From assembly GCA_036867785.1 (NCBI GenBank), contig CP145420.1, positions 124,001 to 188,000 of the forward strand: 64,000 nucleotides of DNA, in the 5' to 3' direction. This DNA is from Plasmodiophora brassicae. Its lineage: Eukaryota > Endomyxa: Phytomyxea > Phytomyxea > Plasmodiophorida. Position 1 is the stretch's first letter. The number at the start of each line of letters is the position of its first letter. Shown here one piece after another: positions 1-8,876 of this stretch. A program made the translations under genes and the position numbers. The notes beneath the pieces are model-generated. The model had not been told where the DNA came from, ran no database searches, and saw only the letters and a list, made by a program, of their open reading frames with translations.

Positions 1-541
1 CGTCTTCGGACGTCACCGTGTGGGAGAACACGCCACCTTCTGGGATGCGCTTGATCAACGCGTGGACAGCAGTCCGCTGCTCTTTGTCGTCAAAGACGCC
101 CAGCGTCATCTCAGGAACATTCTTTCTATCAGCAGGCGGTTCCTGCGACACGAACGCTCGTAGCGCGTCGACATCGACATACTTGCGAAGGTCCTCCCAT
201 GCGTCGGGCGGTTCCTCGTCGGCTTCGGCAGCCGGCACCTCATGTTTCGGGACATCGAACGATGTCAAATGCACCACGTTGCCGTTTAGGTCAATCTCGT
301 TGACGATGAAATCGGAATACCGTTGTTTCACGGCAGCAGCAAGCGCCGGCCCAGGGCATCGCAGCAGCTCAATGCCAACATCGGCCCATTTGGCACGCAG
401 CGACGTAATCATGCAGCGGCATTCCTCCAGCGCCTTGTCCAGCGATTTCGAGTCGCATGGTTCGTCGAGTCGTGGCCGGACGGATCTCGCGTGGCCCTGC
501 TTGCGGGTTCGGGGCGGCCCCGCCCGCTTCCCACGAACCAT
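1..541 (-). CDS. PUS7: tRNA/snRNA pseudouridine synthase Pus7 (TruD family), N-terminal part
   Basis: The frame opens at an ATG at 539-541 and stays open to the left edge, giving about 180 residues of the N-terminus. A basic leader is followed by a segment with ADVGIELL, then KQRYSDFIVNEIDLNGNVVH, which is the hallmark start of the Pus7/TruD fold (human PUS7 has a closely similar ADVGI...RYSDF.V.EI block). LIKRIPEGG lies near the edge. Pus7 isomerises uridine in tRNAs, U2 snRNA and mRNAs. The catalytic Asp motif would lie beyond the window. No intron is needed in the visible part. Family assignment is strong; the start codon is inferred as the first in-frame ATG. Confidence 0.87.
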   Translation of the reverse strand, partial: MVRGKRAGPPRTRKQGHARSVRPRLDEPCDSKSLDKALEECRCMITSLRAKWADVGIELLRCPGPALAAAVKQRYSDFIVNEIDLNGNVVHLTSFDVPKHEVPAAEADEEPPDAWEDLRKYVDVDALRAFVSQEPPADRKNVPEMTLGVFDDKEQRTAVHALIKRIPEGGVFSHTVTSED

Positions 542-716
542 TGGCCTGAACTGCAGCCGTGCCACGGACTGCGCGGATGACCCTGCACGCAGCGAGGCCT
601 GAGGCCCCCTTTCGGCATATATAGCACTGTTGCAACCGCCAGGCGATTGAGATACCTATGTAGAACGAATTGGATCGCGACCTGGTACCCAGGTTAGGCG
701 CAGTGATAAGGCGGCC
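542..716. promoter_or_regulatory. short divergent promoter region between PUS7 and the 717 gene
   Basis: These 175 bases separate two divergent start codons. A TATA-like stretch (catatata) lies near 615-622, about 100 bases upstream of the right-hand ATG. No other motif was recognised. Promoter function is inferred from position only. Confidence 0.4.
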
Positions 717-1485
717 ATGGATGACGATACCGAGGTCGTCATGAAGATGGTGGCGGACGCGTTCGCTCGCGTCAAGGGCAATCGCCCGCACGTCACCAAA
801 GCCGACCTCAGGAGGCAGATGAAAGACGTAGTGCAGCGCATTGGAGACACGCCCGTGGGATACTGATCGTAGAGCGACATGCAACAGTTGAATTCGATTG
901 GGAGTGAGCTGGAAGGGCTGGCAGCGTCTCTGTACAACGACCTCAGTGTCGGCAAAGACGAAGACGAGTATATCGAACTTTCGGACTGGATGGACTTCTT
1001 CAAGCGGTCGAACGCGCAGAGCAAGATCAAGGTCGAGGACATCAACCTGATGATGGTGGTGCTGGGCTTCTGGCCCATCGACGAGCAAGTCAAGACCGAA
1101 TGGGCCAAGGTCTACTACTCGGTCCAGGCGCTGGATGCGCCGACCTCCCACCACCTGGTCAAGGCCGCCGAGGTCGTCCTCGACACCGAGAACATGGAGG
1201 AAGCCGAGGAGATTGTCGAGGATATTCTCTACGCGTTCATCCCCGACTACACTGAGAACCGGGTCCTTACCATGGTAACGCAATCGAGCGTGGGGACTCT
1301 GGTCTGGTCTTCTGATGGCAACGCTGGCGTAGTCGGAATGGCTGGGGTTCTGGGCACGGTTGGCCATCGAGGAGCCGCTGCCATCGCTGGCCCAGTTCCC
1401 GGCCATACGTCGGGCCATGCAGCGCGCCCGTCCAACCACACAGAAATCGCTGGATACAGTCCCCATAACGCACGACGAGATCTAG
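717..1485 (+). CDS. unknown acidic protein, three exons
   Basis: Three exons give one frame: 717-827, 888-1274 and 1333-1485 (216 residues). Intron 1 (828-887, 60 nt) has a CTGAT branch-like site before its AG, and intron 2 is 1275-1332 (58 nt). Reading through intron 2 would add a low-complexity Gly/Ala/Thr tail. Splicing instead gives a well-structured end with SEWLGFWARLAIEEPLP and a stop at 1483. The middle is acidic and helical (KVEDINLMMVVLGFWPIDEQ). It loosely recalls EF-hand-type helical proteins, but no canonical calcium loop is visible. I do not recognise the family. Exon 1 could use another donor; the frame would still be kept because the alternatives differ by multiples of three. 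Confidence 0.55.
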
Positions 1486-2224
1486 CCGACATCCTTTATA
1501 AAGACCAACATTGGCCCGCTGGGGACGCTGGCTTATCTAGAGTAGGTGTCACTCCCGCGAGTACCGGAAGTCGCATCCTGAGCGATGACGTTGTACTGAC
1601 GGAGCCCCAACCTTGGTGAGCTGCCTGAAAGGCATGCGTTGGATATGGGATTCTCGAGCGCGCGTCCCACAAGGCACGAAAGAAGTCGGCGACGAAGATG
1701 GCGGCCCGCGTCGACAGCGATGCCGATGCCCGTCGAGATGCAGAGCGTGTTTCCCCAAACGCCAGGTCAAAGCATTGAAGCTTCGCTCAAGAATGACTAG
1801 AAACTCGATGCCATGTTTCGTCCTTCAAGTAACGGCCTGATAGGTATGTCGGCGAATCTGGCGTCAGAGAATGCACCGGCTGGCGGACCTGGACAGGCAC
1901 CGGGCAGGGACGTCAGGCGGGCTTGGGATGGGCCTAAAGCCAAATGGAACACTGGACGTTCACGATGGCGGAACAACGACAGAATGATTTAGTAGTTCGT
2001 GGTGTCCTGTTGCTTCCAGTCGGCGTGCGTGTAGTTGCCAATGCCTGCGTGTGCTTCGGATTCGGGTTCCATCGGGCCCTAGTATAATACATCGCTGCTG
2101 CATCAGGCCAATACGTGACCACCAATGTGGGGACGAAAGCCGACACGGCGAAAACGGGAACAATTCTGTGTATTCCGGCAAACTGGCAACGGGAGACCCC
2201 CGGCCCGAGCGAGCCTTGAGATAC
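1486..2224. other. intergenic stretch with duplicated 3' flank and a possible gene scrap
   Basis: No convincing gene lies here. Bases about 2050-2115 (minus strand) resemble 27318-27372 downstream of LRR gene 3 (shared core AGCAGCGATGTA and a GGAACCCGAATC block), so they mark the duplicated 3' flank. On the minus strand near 1995-2070, PNPKHT and ADWKQQD echo two separate pieces of the RasGAP gene at 5800-8798. This may be a decayed fragment of that gene's end. Confidence 0.4.
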
Positions 2225-3409
2225 TCACTGGACGGGTGGAATGGCGCACGTGATGATGGTTGTGTCTGGAAGCCCCCAAGCACGTCTAAGTTCGCCACTG
2301 GGACCAGCAGGGTCAATCCAATTATTGCAAATGCCATTGTTGTCGAGCGACCTGTACACGCCGTTAGCCGCCCTGGCAGTCGAGCTGGTTGAAAAGCAGA
2401 CTCATACAGTTCTTTGAGGGATACAAGATCATCGAATGCGCCATCGTCAATAGTCTCGATAAGGTTGTCACCCAAATCTCTGCATAAATAGCAAGGTAAG
2501 TGACCGTTCCGGACGTGCACGTTTCAGTTGACAGTCCGCATTAGAAATGGGACATTTGCGAATACACACAGCTCGTCCACGCTGTCCAGGCCGAAGAAAG
2601 CACGGGACTGTATCGTTTGTATCCAATTCTGTTGCAGGTCGCTGTGCACATTACTTTCAGTTGACCGTTTCGCACCCCATACTGGACACATGCGAATACC
2701 CACAGCTTGACCAAGTAGTCCAGTTCACGGAAAGTACCGAAGTGTATCGTTTGTATCAGATTCTGTTTCAGATCGCTGTGCACATTTCAACTGACAGTTA
2801 GCACTCGAATGAGGCACCTGCTGATACGCACAGATCGACCAAATTTTCCAGGCCAATGAAAGCATCCTCATGCACCGTTTGTATACGATTCTCCTTCAGG
2901 TCGCTGTGAGCATTTCAGTAGACATCTCCGTACGCGAAATGGTACACCTGCGAATACCCACAGATACTTCAAGTCTTTCAGGCAACGGAAAGCATAGGCT
3001 GGAATTGTTTCTATCTGATTGCTTTCCAGGATACTGTGCACGTTTCAGTCGGCGACGAGCGAAAACGCACTGTGGCGCGCGCGGCACACGTACAGTTGCG
3101 TCAGATCAGGCCATTGGGCGAACATCGTGCCCGAAATGGCAGTGATATCGCACTGCGACCAGTCGCTATTACCATGGCACGGTCAGTACGACAATACGGG
3201 ACACGTATCATCGCCTACAGAATGATATCGTCATCGCTATCCAAGTAAGGCTCTGGCAACACAAGTTCGTGGCGAGCACGACGGCGATCGGCCGCTGCGA
3301 TCCGCGGACCGGGTGCCGCCGGGACCCACAGCAGGCCGGGCAGAAACAGCAGAACGATCGACATTCGAAACGCAGCAAGGGCCTTGCAGAGAACACCCGC
3401 AGCAGACAT
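2225..3409 (-). CDS. secreted LRR protein, gene 1 (modular exons; last exon apparently frameshifted)
   Basis: The ATG at 3407-3409 starts a signal peptide (MSAAGVLCKALAAF... SIVLLFLPGLLWVP). Exons read on the minus strand are 3409-3219, 3165-3094, 3033-2962, 2903-2832, 2775-2704, 2641-2570 and 2479-2225. Exons 2-6 are each exactly 72 nt, encode one 24-residue LRR (for example DLKENRIQTVHEDAF), and are bounded by phase-2 introns of 53-62 nt (the last is 90 nt). The final exon starts with a seventh repeat, DLGDNLIETIDDGAF. The conserved tail seen in gene 3 (RRAWGLPDTTII here, KRYWGLPDTAII there) lies in the next frame, and the linking stretch is one base shorter than in gene 3. So this copy has a one-base frameshift or a replaced C-terminus that runs on to 1960. 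No membrane span is seen; an extracellular recognition role is inferred. Confidence 0.72.
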
Positions 3410-3590
3410 GACGGCTGTTGGTATCGGTCGCCGGTCTGAACGCTGATCCTTTGAAAGCGCAATGACTCGTTGACGACAGCCGCCCAGCCACCAGGGCAGG
3501 GCACGGACCAGGCCGAAAATCGGGGCCCAAACCAGTCCGGATCATGACTGAGGTCGGGAACGCCCGCTATTTCTGGCCCGGTGACACCCC
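3410..3590 (-). promoter_or_regulatory. promoter/5' flank of LRR gene 1, shared with LRR gene 3
   Basis: Read on the minus strand, this segment aligns with 23600-23751 upstream of LRR gene 3. Shared pieces include GATCCGGACTGG, GGTCCGTGCCCT and GCGACCGATA, and both end in ACAGCCGTC just before the ATG. Similarity stops near 3590, where transposon-derived sequence begins. The conserved noncoding block probably carries the promoter, but no specific factor site is recognised. Confidence 0.5.
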
Positions 3591-3712
3591 AGGGTTTCCG
3601 GATTCCGCGCCTGAGTCCGCCTTGACGCAGAGTCCGGCAAGTCCCCCCCCCCCCTGTGGACAGGACGGACCCGGATTTACCGGTTAACTGAGGGCCATGG
3701 TTATCCGGCTAA
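3591..3712. other. C-tract and GGTTAAC-bearing flank of the TIR element
   Basis: This stretch holds a 14-base C run near 3640 and an ACCGGTTAAC palindrome near 3680. It ends with CTAA (3709-3712), the left target-site copy of the element that follows. The GGTTAACC-rich sequence resumes on the other side of that element (4760-4795), so it is probably part of the older hAT-related element into which the TIR element jumped. Confidence 0.45.
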
Positions 3713-4743
3713 CCCAGGCCTCATAAAAAGTGGTACGTACCACTTTTACCGTATTTAAGCTAAAAGTGGTACGACTCTGGCCTTAAAACTGGCTAAAGGT
3801 GGTAAGGTCCAAAAAGACGTGGGAGATGGCGAGCTTGAACCGCATGACGGTCTTGATCGTCACCGTGTAGCCGTCCTCGTCGTCGTTCACGGTGAACAGC
3901 CGCAGCGCGTGCGAACGCAGCTTCTCAATCTTACGATTGCGGTCGTCGATGCCGGCCACGTCGTCGCCGTCGGCGTCAAGTTCGTCTGCCGGTCGGAACA
4001 GCATTTGGCCGATGATGACATCGACGATCTCTGTCGACACGTCGACAATGATCTCGTCGCTCTCCATGTTGAGATAGTTGAATATAAGGTTTGCGCGCGG
4101 CTGCACGTTGTCGAAGAACGCGTCCTGGTCGACCGCCGACAGGAGCTGGTATTCGGCCCACTTGGTGGCGTGCTGGTTCTGCAGGTGCGCGGTCATGGTG
4201 TCGGCGCGGAACTTGCCCGAGTAGAACTGGTCCGTCGTGCGCGCACCGCGCTTCCGGCCGGCCGCCACGATCTCGCGGCCGAAGTACAGGCACATCTTGC
4301 ATCGCGCCTCCTTGACGACGTGGCCTTCTTGGCACGTGACCTCGAGGGCGAACTTGCGCGCATACGTCCTCTGCCATTTGCCACGCGACGCCATTCGACC
4401 GAGACCGGGCGCAGTGTCGGCTTTGGCTTGGTTCGCAAGCAAGACGCAAACCTACCTCCACTACTCTCCACTCTCCAGAAATAGTTATTCGCAGTCTGGA
4501 AGGAGCACGACGGACCCCGATCCAGCTCAGTCCAGCTCGCCAGACTCTCACCAGGTCGAAACTTGTCCGGAAAGGTCCGACAGGACTCCCAAATGTCCCT
4601 GTTGGTGTCCCTGAGGCGCATAGCGTCTGCTGCAGTAGTATTGGATAGTTGTCAACACATTTCTTAAAAGTGGTACAAACCGGCCGCTAAATGTGGTAAA
4701 AGTGGCATCTATTAATAGTTTACCACTTTTTATGAGGCCTGGG
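3713..4743 (-). mobile_element. DNA transposon with perfect 23-bp terminal inverted repeats
   Basis: The ends are perfect inverted repeats: CCCAGGCCTCATAAAAAGTG followed by GTA at 3713-3735, and its reverse complement at 4721-4743. The element is flanked by CTAA on both sides (3709-3712 and 4744-4747), a 4-bp target duplication. Shorter AAAGTGGTA motifs recur just inside both ends (about 3748-3775 and 4665-4710), as subterminal repeats. One gene fills the interior, but it lacks a recognisable DDE transposase core. The element may be non-autonomous or belong to a poorly described superfamily. Perfect TIRs and target duplication imply a fairly recent insertion. Confidence 0.85.
3783..4394 (-). 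CDS. BED-like zinc-finger protein carried by the TIR transposon
   Basis: The frame from the ATG at 4392-4394 gives 203 residues. A basic start (MASRGKWQRTYARKFALEV) leads to C-x2-C in ARCKMCLYFGRE and, about 40 residues later, H-x4-H in TAHLQNQHATKW. Together these form a BED/C2H2-like DNA-binding finger of the kind common in transposons of oomycetes and plasmodiophorids. The C-terminal half is acidic (EIIVDVSTEIVDVII; DADGDDVAGIDD) and shows no catalytic triad. An in-frame upstream TTG would add 16 residues, but the ATG is preferred. The likely role is binding the element ends; this is inferred from the finger and its place between TIRs. Confidence 0.7.
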   Translation of the reverse strand: MASRGKWQRTYARKFALEVTCQEGHVVKEARCKMCLYFGREIVAAGRKRGARTTDQFYSGKFRADTMTAHLQNQHATKWAEYQLLSAVDQDAFFDNVQPRANLIFNYLNMESDEIIVDVSTEIVDVIIGQMLFRPADELDADGDDVAGIDDRNRKIEKLRSHALRLFTVNDDEDGYTVTIKTVMRFKLAISHVFLDLTTFSQF

Positions 4744-4747
4744 CTAA

Positions 4748-5530
4748 CCTCCAGAGCAGGACCGGTTAACCGGTTAACCGCGGTTAACCGGCCTCCGGAA
4801 ACCTTTACCTTTGGGAGCCCCTCGCACTATGTATTAAATGCGCAAGTGGCGCATTTCTGTAAGATTGACTGCGTATACAAGGTTTGCGAGAGTCAGCCTC
4901 ACCCACCGCCCCAGTCCCCGAGTCCCCGAGTGCTGAGCCCCCTCTCCCTAACCAACGTCCCAGCAACCACGCCCCGACCCTGGGTCTCGCCATTCCCCAG
5001 TCGTCAAACACCGCCGCATCGATCGTGTTGCCAGTGGAGGGCGCGGCCGCAGGCAGCTCTCGGGTCGCTCGCCGGCTCGGACGCTGTCAGGTCCGGCGGC
5101 CTACATAGATTGACGAAGTTGACGACGTCTTCATCCTCACTGCGAAACCTGACTTGACATGTGATGATCCCATCGGATGGTGGAAACACTACCGAACTCG
5201 GTTTCCTACTCTATCGAAACTTGCCAGGGACACCTTAATGGTGATGAGATCGTCCGTCCCAACAGAGTCCGCGCTCTCAGTATCTGGAGGACACGTTCCT
5301 GCTAACAGAGGTCGCATGTCCAAGGAGAACCTGTCGATCATGATGATGCTGCGATCATGGAGGAACGTCTTATTCATCAAGACGCAATACATTTCAGCAT
5401 GTGTCCCTTCGCCATTGTTAGGGCGAATATGCTATGAAATTTCGTCGGTTAACCGTTGGTCAACCGGTCTTTTAACCGGTTAAGCCCCAGGCCCGGACCG
5501 GTTAACCGCGGACCGGATCGTGGTCGCCCC
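4748..5530 (+). mobile_element. remnant of a hAT-family DNA transposon with GGTTAACC-rich ends
   Basis: Both edges carry clustered GGTTAACC/ACCGGTTAAC palindromes (4760-4795 and 5450-5515), which look like hAT subterminal repeats. Between them lies the C-terminal dimerisation segment of a hAT transposase (see 5109-5483). The N-terminal transposase, including the zinc finger and most of the DDE core, is absent. Bases 4800-5105 have no convincing frame. Exact termini and an 8-bp target duplication could not be identified. The TIR element at 3713-4743 sits inside the left palindrome-rich flank, so it is the younger insertion. Confidence 0.65.
5109..5483 (+). pseudogene. hAT transposase C-terminal dimerisation domain, fragment
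   Basis: Directly after an in-frame stop the frame reads IDEVDDVFILTAKPDLTCDD, then PIGWWKHYRTRFPTLSKLAR, then SSVPTESALSVSGGHV and SKENLSIMMMLRSW. This is the Dimer_Tnp_hAT pattern (D-P-x2-WW...FP-x-LS-x2-AR...P-x-ES...S..G...R...LS-x-EN). It appears complete for that domain, but it has no start codon and lacks the rest of the transposase, so it is a relic. The 35 residues before the stop at 5483 are not part of the domain and run into the GGTTAACC repeats. Confidence 0.8.
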
Positions 5531-5566
5531 TAGACCCGGATGAATGATGTGCAGGAGCCGGATTTG

Positions 5567-5722
5567 CAGGTCAGTACTCGCACAGGAAGGCCGGTTACAG
5601 GGTACGCGTGCTGTCCCGAGGGTTGCTGCGAGCACCCAGTGGCAGCAGAATGCCGACGAACACGACATGCCTATCATATCAGGTGCAGCGCCGTCATGTA
5701 CCCAGGCAGGTGGCAGCACTAG
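5567..5722 (+). pseudogene. truncated copy of the Cys-rich gene at 23074-23403
   Basis: The frame QVSTRTGRPVTGYACC...VAAECRR...RCSAVMYPGR matches the first half of the protein at 23403-23074 (QVSTCARRQVTGCACC...VAAECRR...RCSAAMYPGR). The DNA is about 75% identical by eye from AGGTCAGTA to TACCCAGG. The start codon of the intact copy is replaced by TTG here, and the frame stops shortly after YPGR. It lies divergent from LRR gene 1, just as the intact copy lies divergent from LRR gene 3, so the pair was duplicated together. Confidence 0.65.
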
Positions 5723-5799
5723 CCGAGCCGCCCTGAGAAGCAGGTAACCCTGGTACCGACTATTACCAGACGACTATACAATTGGGAGCGTAATATCGG

Positions 5800-8798
5800 C
5801 TAGATGTCGTGTTGCTTCCAGTCGGCCTTCATATCGTTGACGACGGCCTTGTGATCCCGGAGACGCGCGATCCACGTCTGGCAGGTCACATCATCGGCGT
5901 ATTGCAGGCGGTGCACGCTCGCATCGCTCATGACGATTTCGATGGTCGTGGGTGACGCGCTCGACACGGCAACGGCGTCGATGTCCTCGACCCTGATCTC
6001 GGCGCTCGGCACATTCAAGCTCGGGTTCGCGGCGGCCGCCTTGTATAAGAAGACGCTGTCGTGCAGAACGGACAGGATGGCGCGATACGACCGTCTGCCG
6101 TACTTGACGTTATCCGATTCCAGGCACCCGCCTGTCTTCGTGAGCGCATCCGGGAAGTGGCTCAACAGCTCCAGGTACTCGGCTATACGCGCCAGCGACG
6201 AGATCTTCCTTGTCACGACATACGATCGCACGTCGACCCGCAGCGCCTTTGACATTCGGTCCACGTCGCTGTGCGTCCTCGTATGTTTCGGGTTCGGGTC
6301 CTTGAACAGGTCGTAGAACGTCGTCAACTGCGGGATCACCTTCCTGATCAGCGGGTTCAACTGTCGCCGGGGCACCGTCAGTCCACAGCACGATCGACCC
6401 AAACAGACACTCAGCGTCCTACCGCCTGCATGAATTCCTCCTTGTCGCCGAATTCGTGCAGGCTGGCGGCGGACTGGACGACTTTGGCCACCAGGATCAG
6501 GTTCCGTTTGCACTGTTTCGTCATGGGCTTGCTCTCGTTCGGGAACGGGGCCACGATCGTTGGGCAGACGAACCTGAGGAACAGCAGGTTCGACATGCCG
6601 ACCCAGCCGCTGCCTTCGAACTTTCTCTCGATGGCCGAATGCACGACCCGGCACATGACGGTGAACGTGGTCGGCACGTCGGCCACGACCGCTCTGAGCA
6701 GGTCGGCGCTGGCGTTGCACAGCGCCTTCAGGTTCGCGCGTCGCTGCTTGGCGCTCGTCTCGACCTGCGGGTCGATCTCGAACGAGACCGCCTCGCTGGA
6801 CGCGATGATCTTCCTGAGCACGGCCAGGACCTGCGCGTGGATGTTCTGCCCGAACGCCCGGGCGCATAACGTCAGCATTCGTGTGACCTGCGTGTTCTTC
6901 CTGAACAGGTCGGCCGACGCGTGGATGTCGGCCAGTTCGCGGTCCAGGGCGGGCCCCAGCACCTTCAACAGGAGCGACTCGTTGCGGAACAGGTTGACCG
7001 TCGAGAAGATGAGCGTGTTGGACGCGTCGGACGGGATGCCCGCGATGCTGTTGATCCGCCCGTCCATGATCGTCGTGACGAACAGGTTTGGGTCGCGTTC
7101 GATGCGCTGGAACAGGTCCGGTAGGTGACCGCTCCGGATGATCGTGTCGTTGATACAGCCGACCACCATCCTCGGGTCCATCGTTGCGTCACCATCCTGC
7201 TCGTCGTCGTCGCTGGCGTCCTCCGACGTAGCCGGCGCCGGGTCATCCCTGGTCTTGTCGTCATCCTCGGCCAGTTTCTTCGCCGTCATCGTGTTCTCAA
7301 TGCTGAGGGACACGTGCCCGATGGAGGACAGCGTTGCCTCCTCCCAGACGACGTTCGGCTCCTCGAGGTAGACATCGGGATCGTCGAGCACGCCGTTCTC
7401 GAGGATCGGGACCGGCAGGCGCCCTTGGTCCAGGGTCCGGTTCTGGATGCGTCGCATCTTGTACCGAAGGGCGATCGCTGTTCGAGGCGACACGGGCGGC
7501 TGCGGTGACGACGACGATGCGTGCGCGTCGTCGAGCACGGGCATCGACCAGGGCACGATCGCCACCGTGAACGGCCCACACCCGCAGCGATCGACTGCTA
7601 GTACCCAGTACAGCAGTAGTACGAACGAGCCAGATGGATTGTGAATCTTCCACTCCCCCGGACAGGGGGTTGGTGCACCACTACAGCAACAATGTGTATC
7701 TACATGGGGCCGAGCTGGTACGAGCTGGCCGGTGCGTTCTTTGGCATGTACCTGCGAGGACCAGGGCGTGAGCACCTCCGGGTACCGTCCGACGCGGACG
7801 ACTGACATGGCCGTGTCGCAGTCTTCATTGTCGGTCAGCTCGTCCTCATCGCCGCTCGAAAACGCGTCCTCTTTCTCGACGACGACCTCGATCCCGTCGA
7901 ATGCGATCTTCGCGTGCGCGTTATCCTGTCGCGCGTTCGTTAGCGATCCACATGCTGGGGGTCATTCGACCCAGGTAGAGCATCGGGTCACCTGGATCTT
8001 GAACTTCTCCTGGTCGTGCTTGCGCAGGTTGACGGCCGCAATGGACTTGTTCGTTCGCTGTTTGAGGAACGGCAGGCAGGTGATGACGAGGTCGTGGGCC
8101 GCATGGCTCAGCTCGACGATCTGCTGCCGGATGTCGTCGGCGATGCCGTCATAGTAGTGGTTCTCGAGCTCGGGGTGCACGCGCACGAACAGGTCCTCCC
8201 AGAACCGGATGCCCAGGACCGCCGTCTGGACCTTGATCTGCAATTCGAACATGGGCCAGACCAGGATCGGGTAGTAGTCCTTGGCCATGCGGAACTCGAG
8301 CAGGTCGAGCTTGCCGTCGTGCTTCTCGTCGTACAGGTCGATGGCCTTCTCGACCGCCAGCGGGAGCATCGAGTCGTGGCCGTGCGACGCCTGCATCAGC
8401 GCCACGAGGCTGTCGCCGGCCACGTACCCGGTCGAGTTCGTGTCGTACATGGAGAACATGAACTCGACGAGGCGGTCGTACGTGTACAGGTTGATCCTGG
8501 CCATGGCCGTCAGCCATTCGTAGAAGTTCCACAGCTGGTCCTTGTCGGTGTCCAGGTAGTCGAACACCAGGTCGAGGAACGGCGACCGGCGCAGGTTGAT
8601 GTGGTTGAAGAGTTCGTCGCAGGAGACGGCGCCCTTGCCGGCCGTGTCCATCGAGCAGAACACCTGGAACAGGCGCTGTAGTTCGACATCGGTCAGCTGC
8701 ATCTCCTCGGCGAGGTCGCGCAGCGCATCGGTCAGCTCGAACGTCGCCTTCGCCTGCGACAGGCAGCAGCAGCAGCAGCAGCACAGCCAGCGACACAT
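5800..8798 (-). CDS. EF-hand / RasGAP / PH domain protein
   Basis: Three exons (8798-7992, 7925-6423, 6360-5800) give one frame of about 956 residues. Both introns (66 and 62 nt) restore the frame exactly; the first has a GCTAAC branch site. The N-terminal third carries paired EF-hand-like segments (DYLDTDKDQLWNFYEWL; DLYDEKHDGKLDLLEF). The middle is a RasGAP domain with the family signature FLRFVCPTIVAPF and, across the second intron, KEEFMQALNPLIRK. The C-terminus resembles a PH domain (YRAILSVLHDSVFLYK... HRLQYADDVTCQTWIARL). RasGAPs speed GTP hydrolysis by Ras; EF-hands and PH suggest calcium- and membrane-dependent control. The start is open: a poly-Cys leader encoded by a CAG/CTG run follows the ATG at 8798, or a short exon at about 8840 joins at GCG AAG (8757). 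The 7500-7800 segment is low-complexity and may hide another intron. Confidence 0.75.
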
Positions 8799-8876
8799 GC
8801 TAGGTCGGCATTGCCCGGTCCAGTACGGGTGCGACGATCATTCCGATATCTGCCTGCACCGCAGCAGTGTATTCCC

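Noticed and set aside
855-872. An 18-nt GT..AG stretch that could be a mini-intron in the 717 gene
   Set aside because: It restores the frame, but all other introns here are about 50-70 nt. A 60-nt intron at 828-887 with a branch-like site fits equally well.
4760-4795. GGTTAACC palindromes as a replication origin or telomere-like sequence
   Set aside because: They cluster only next to transposon remnants and are not tandem in a telomeric way.
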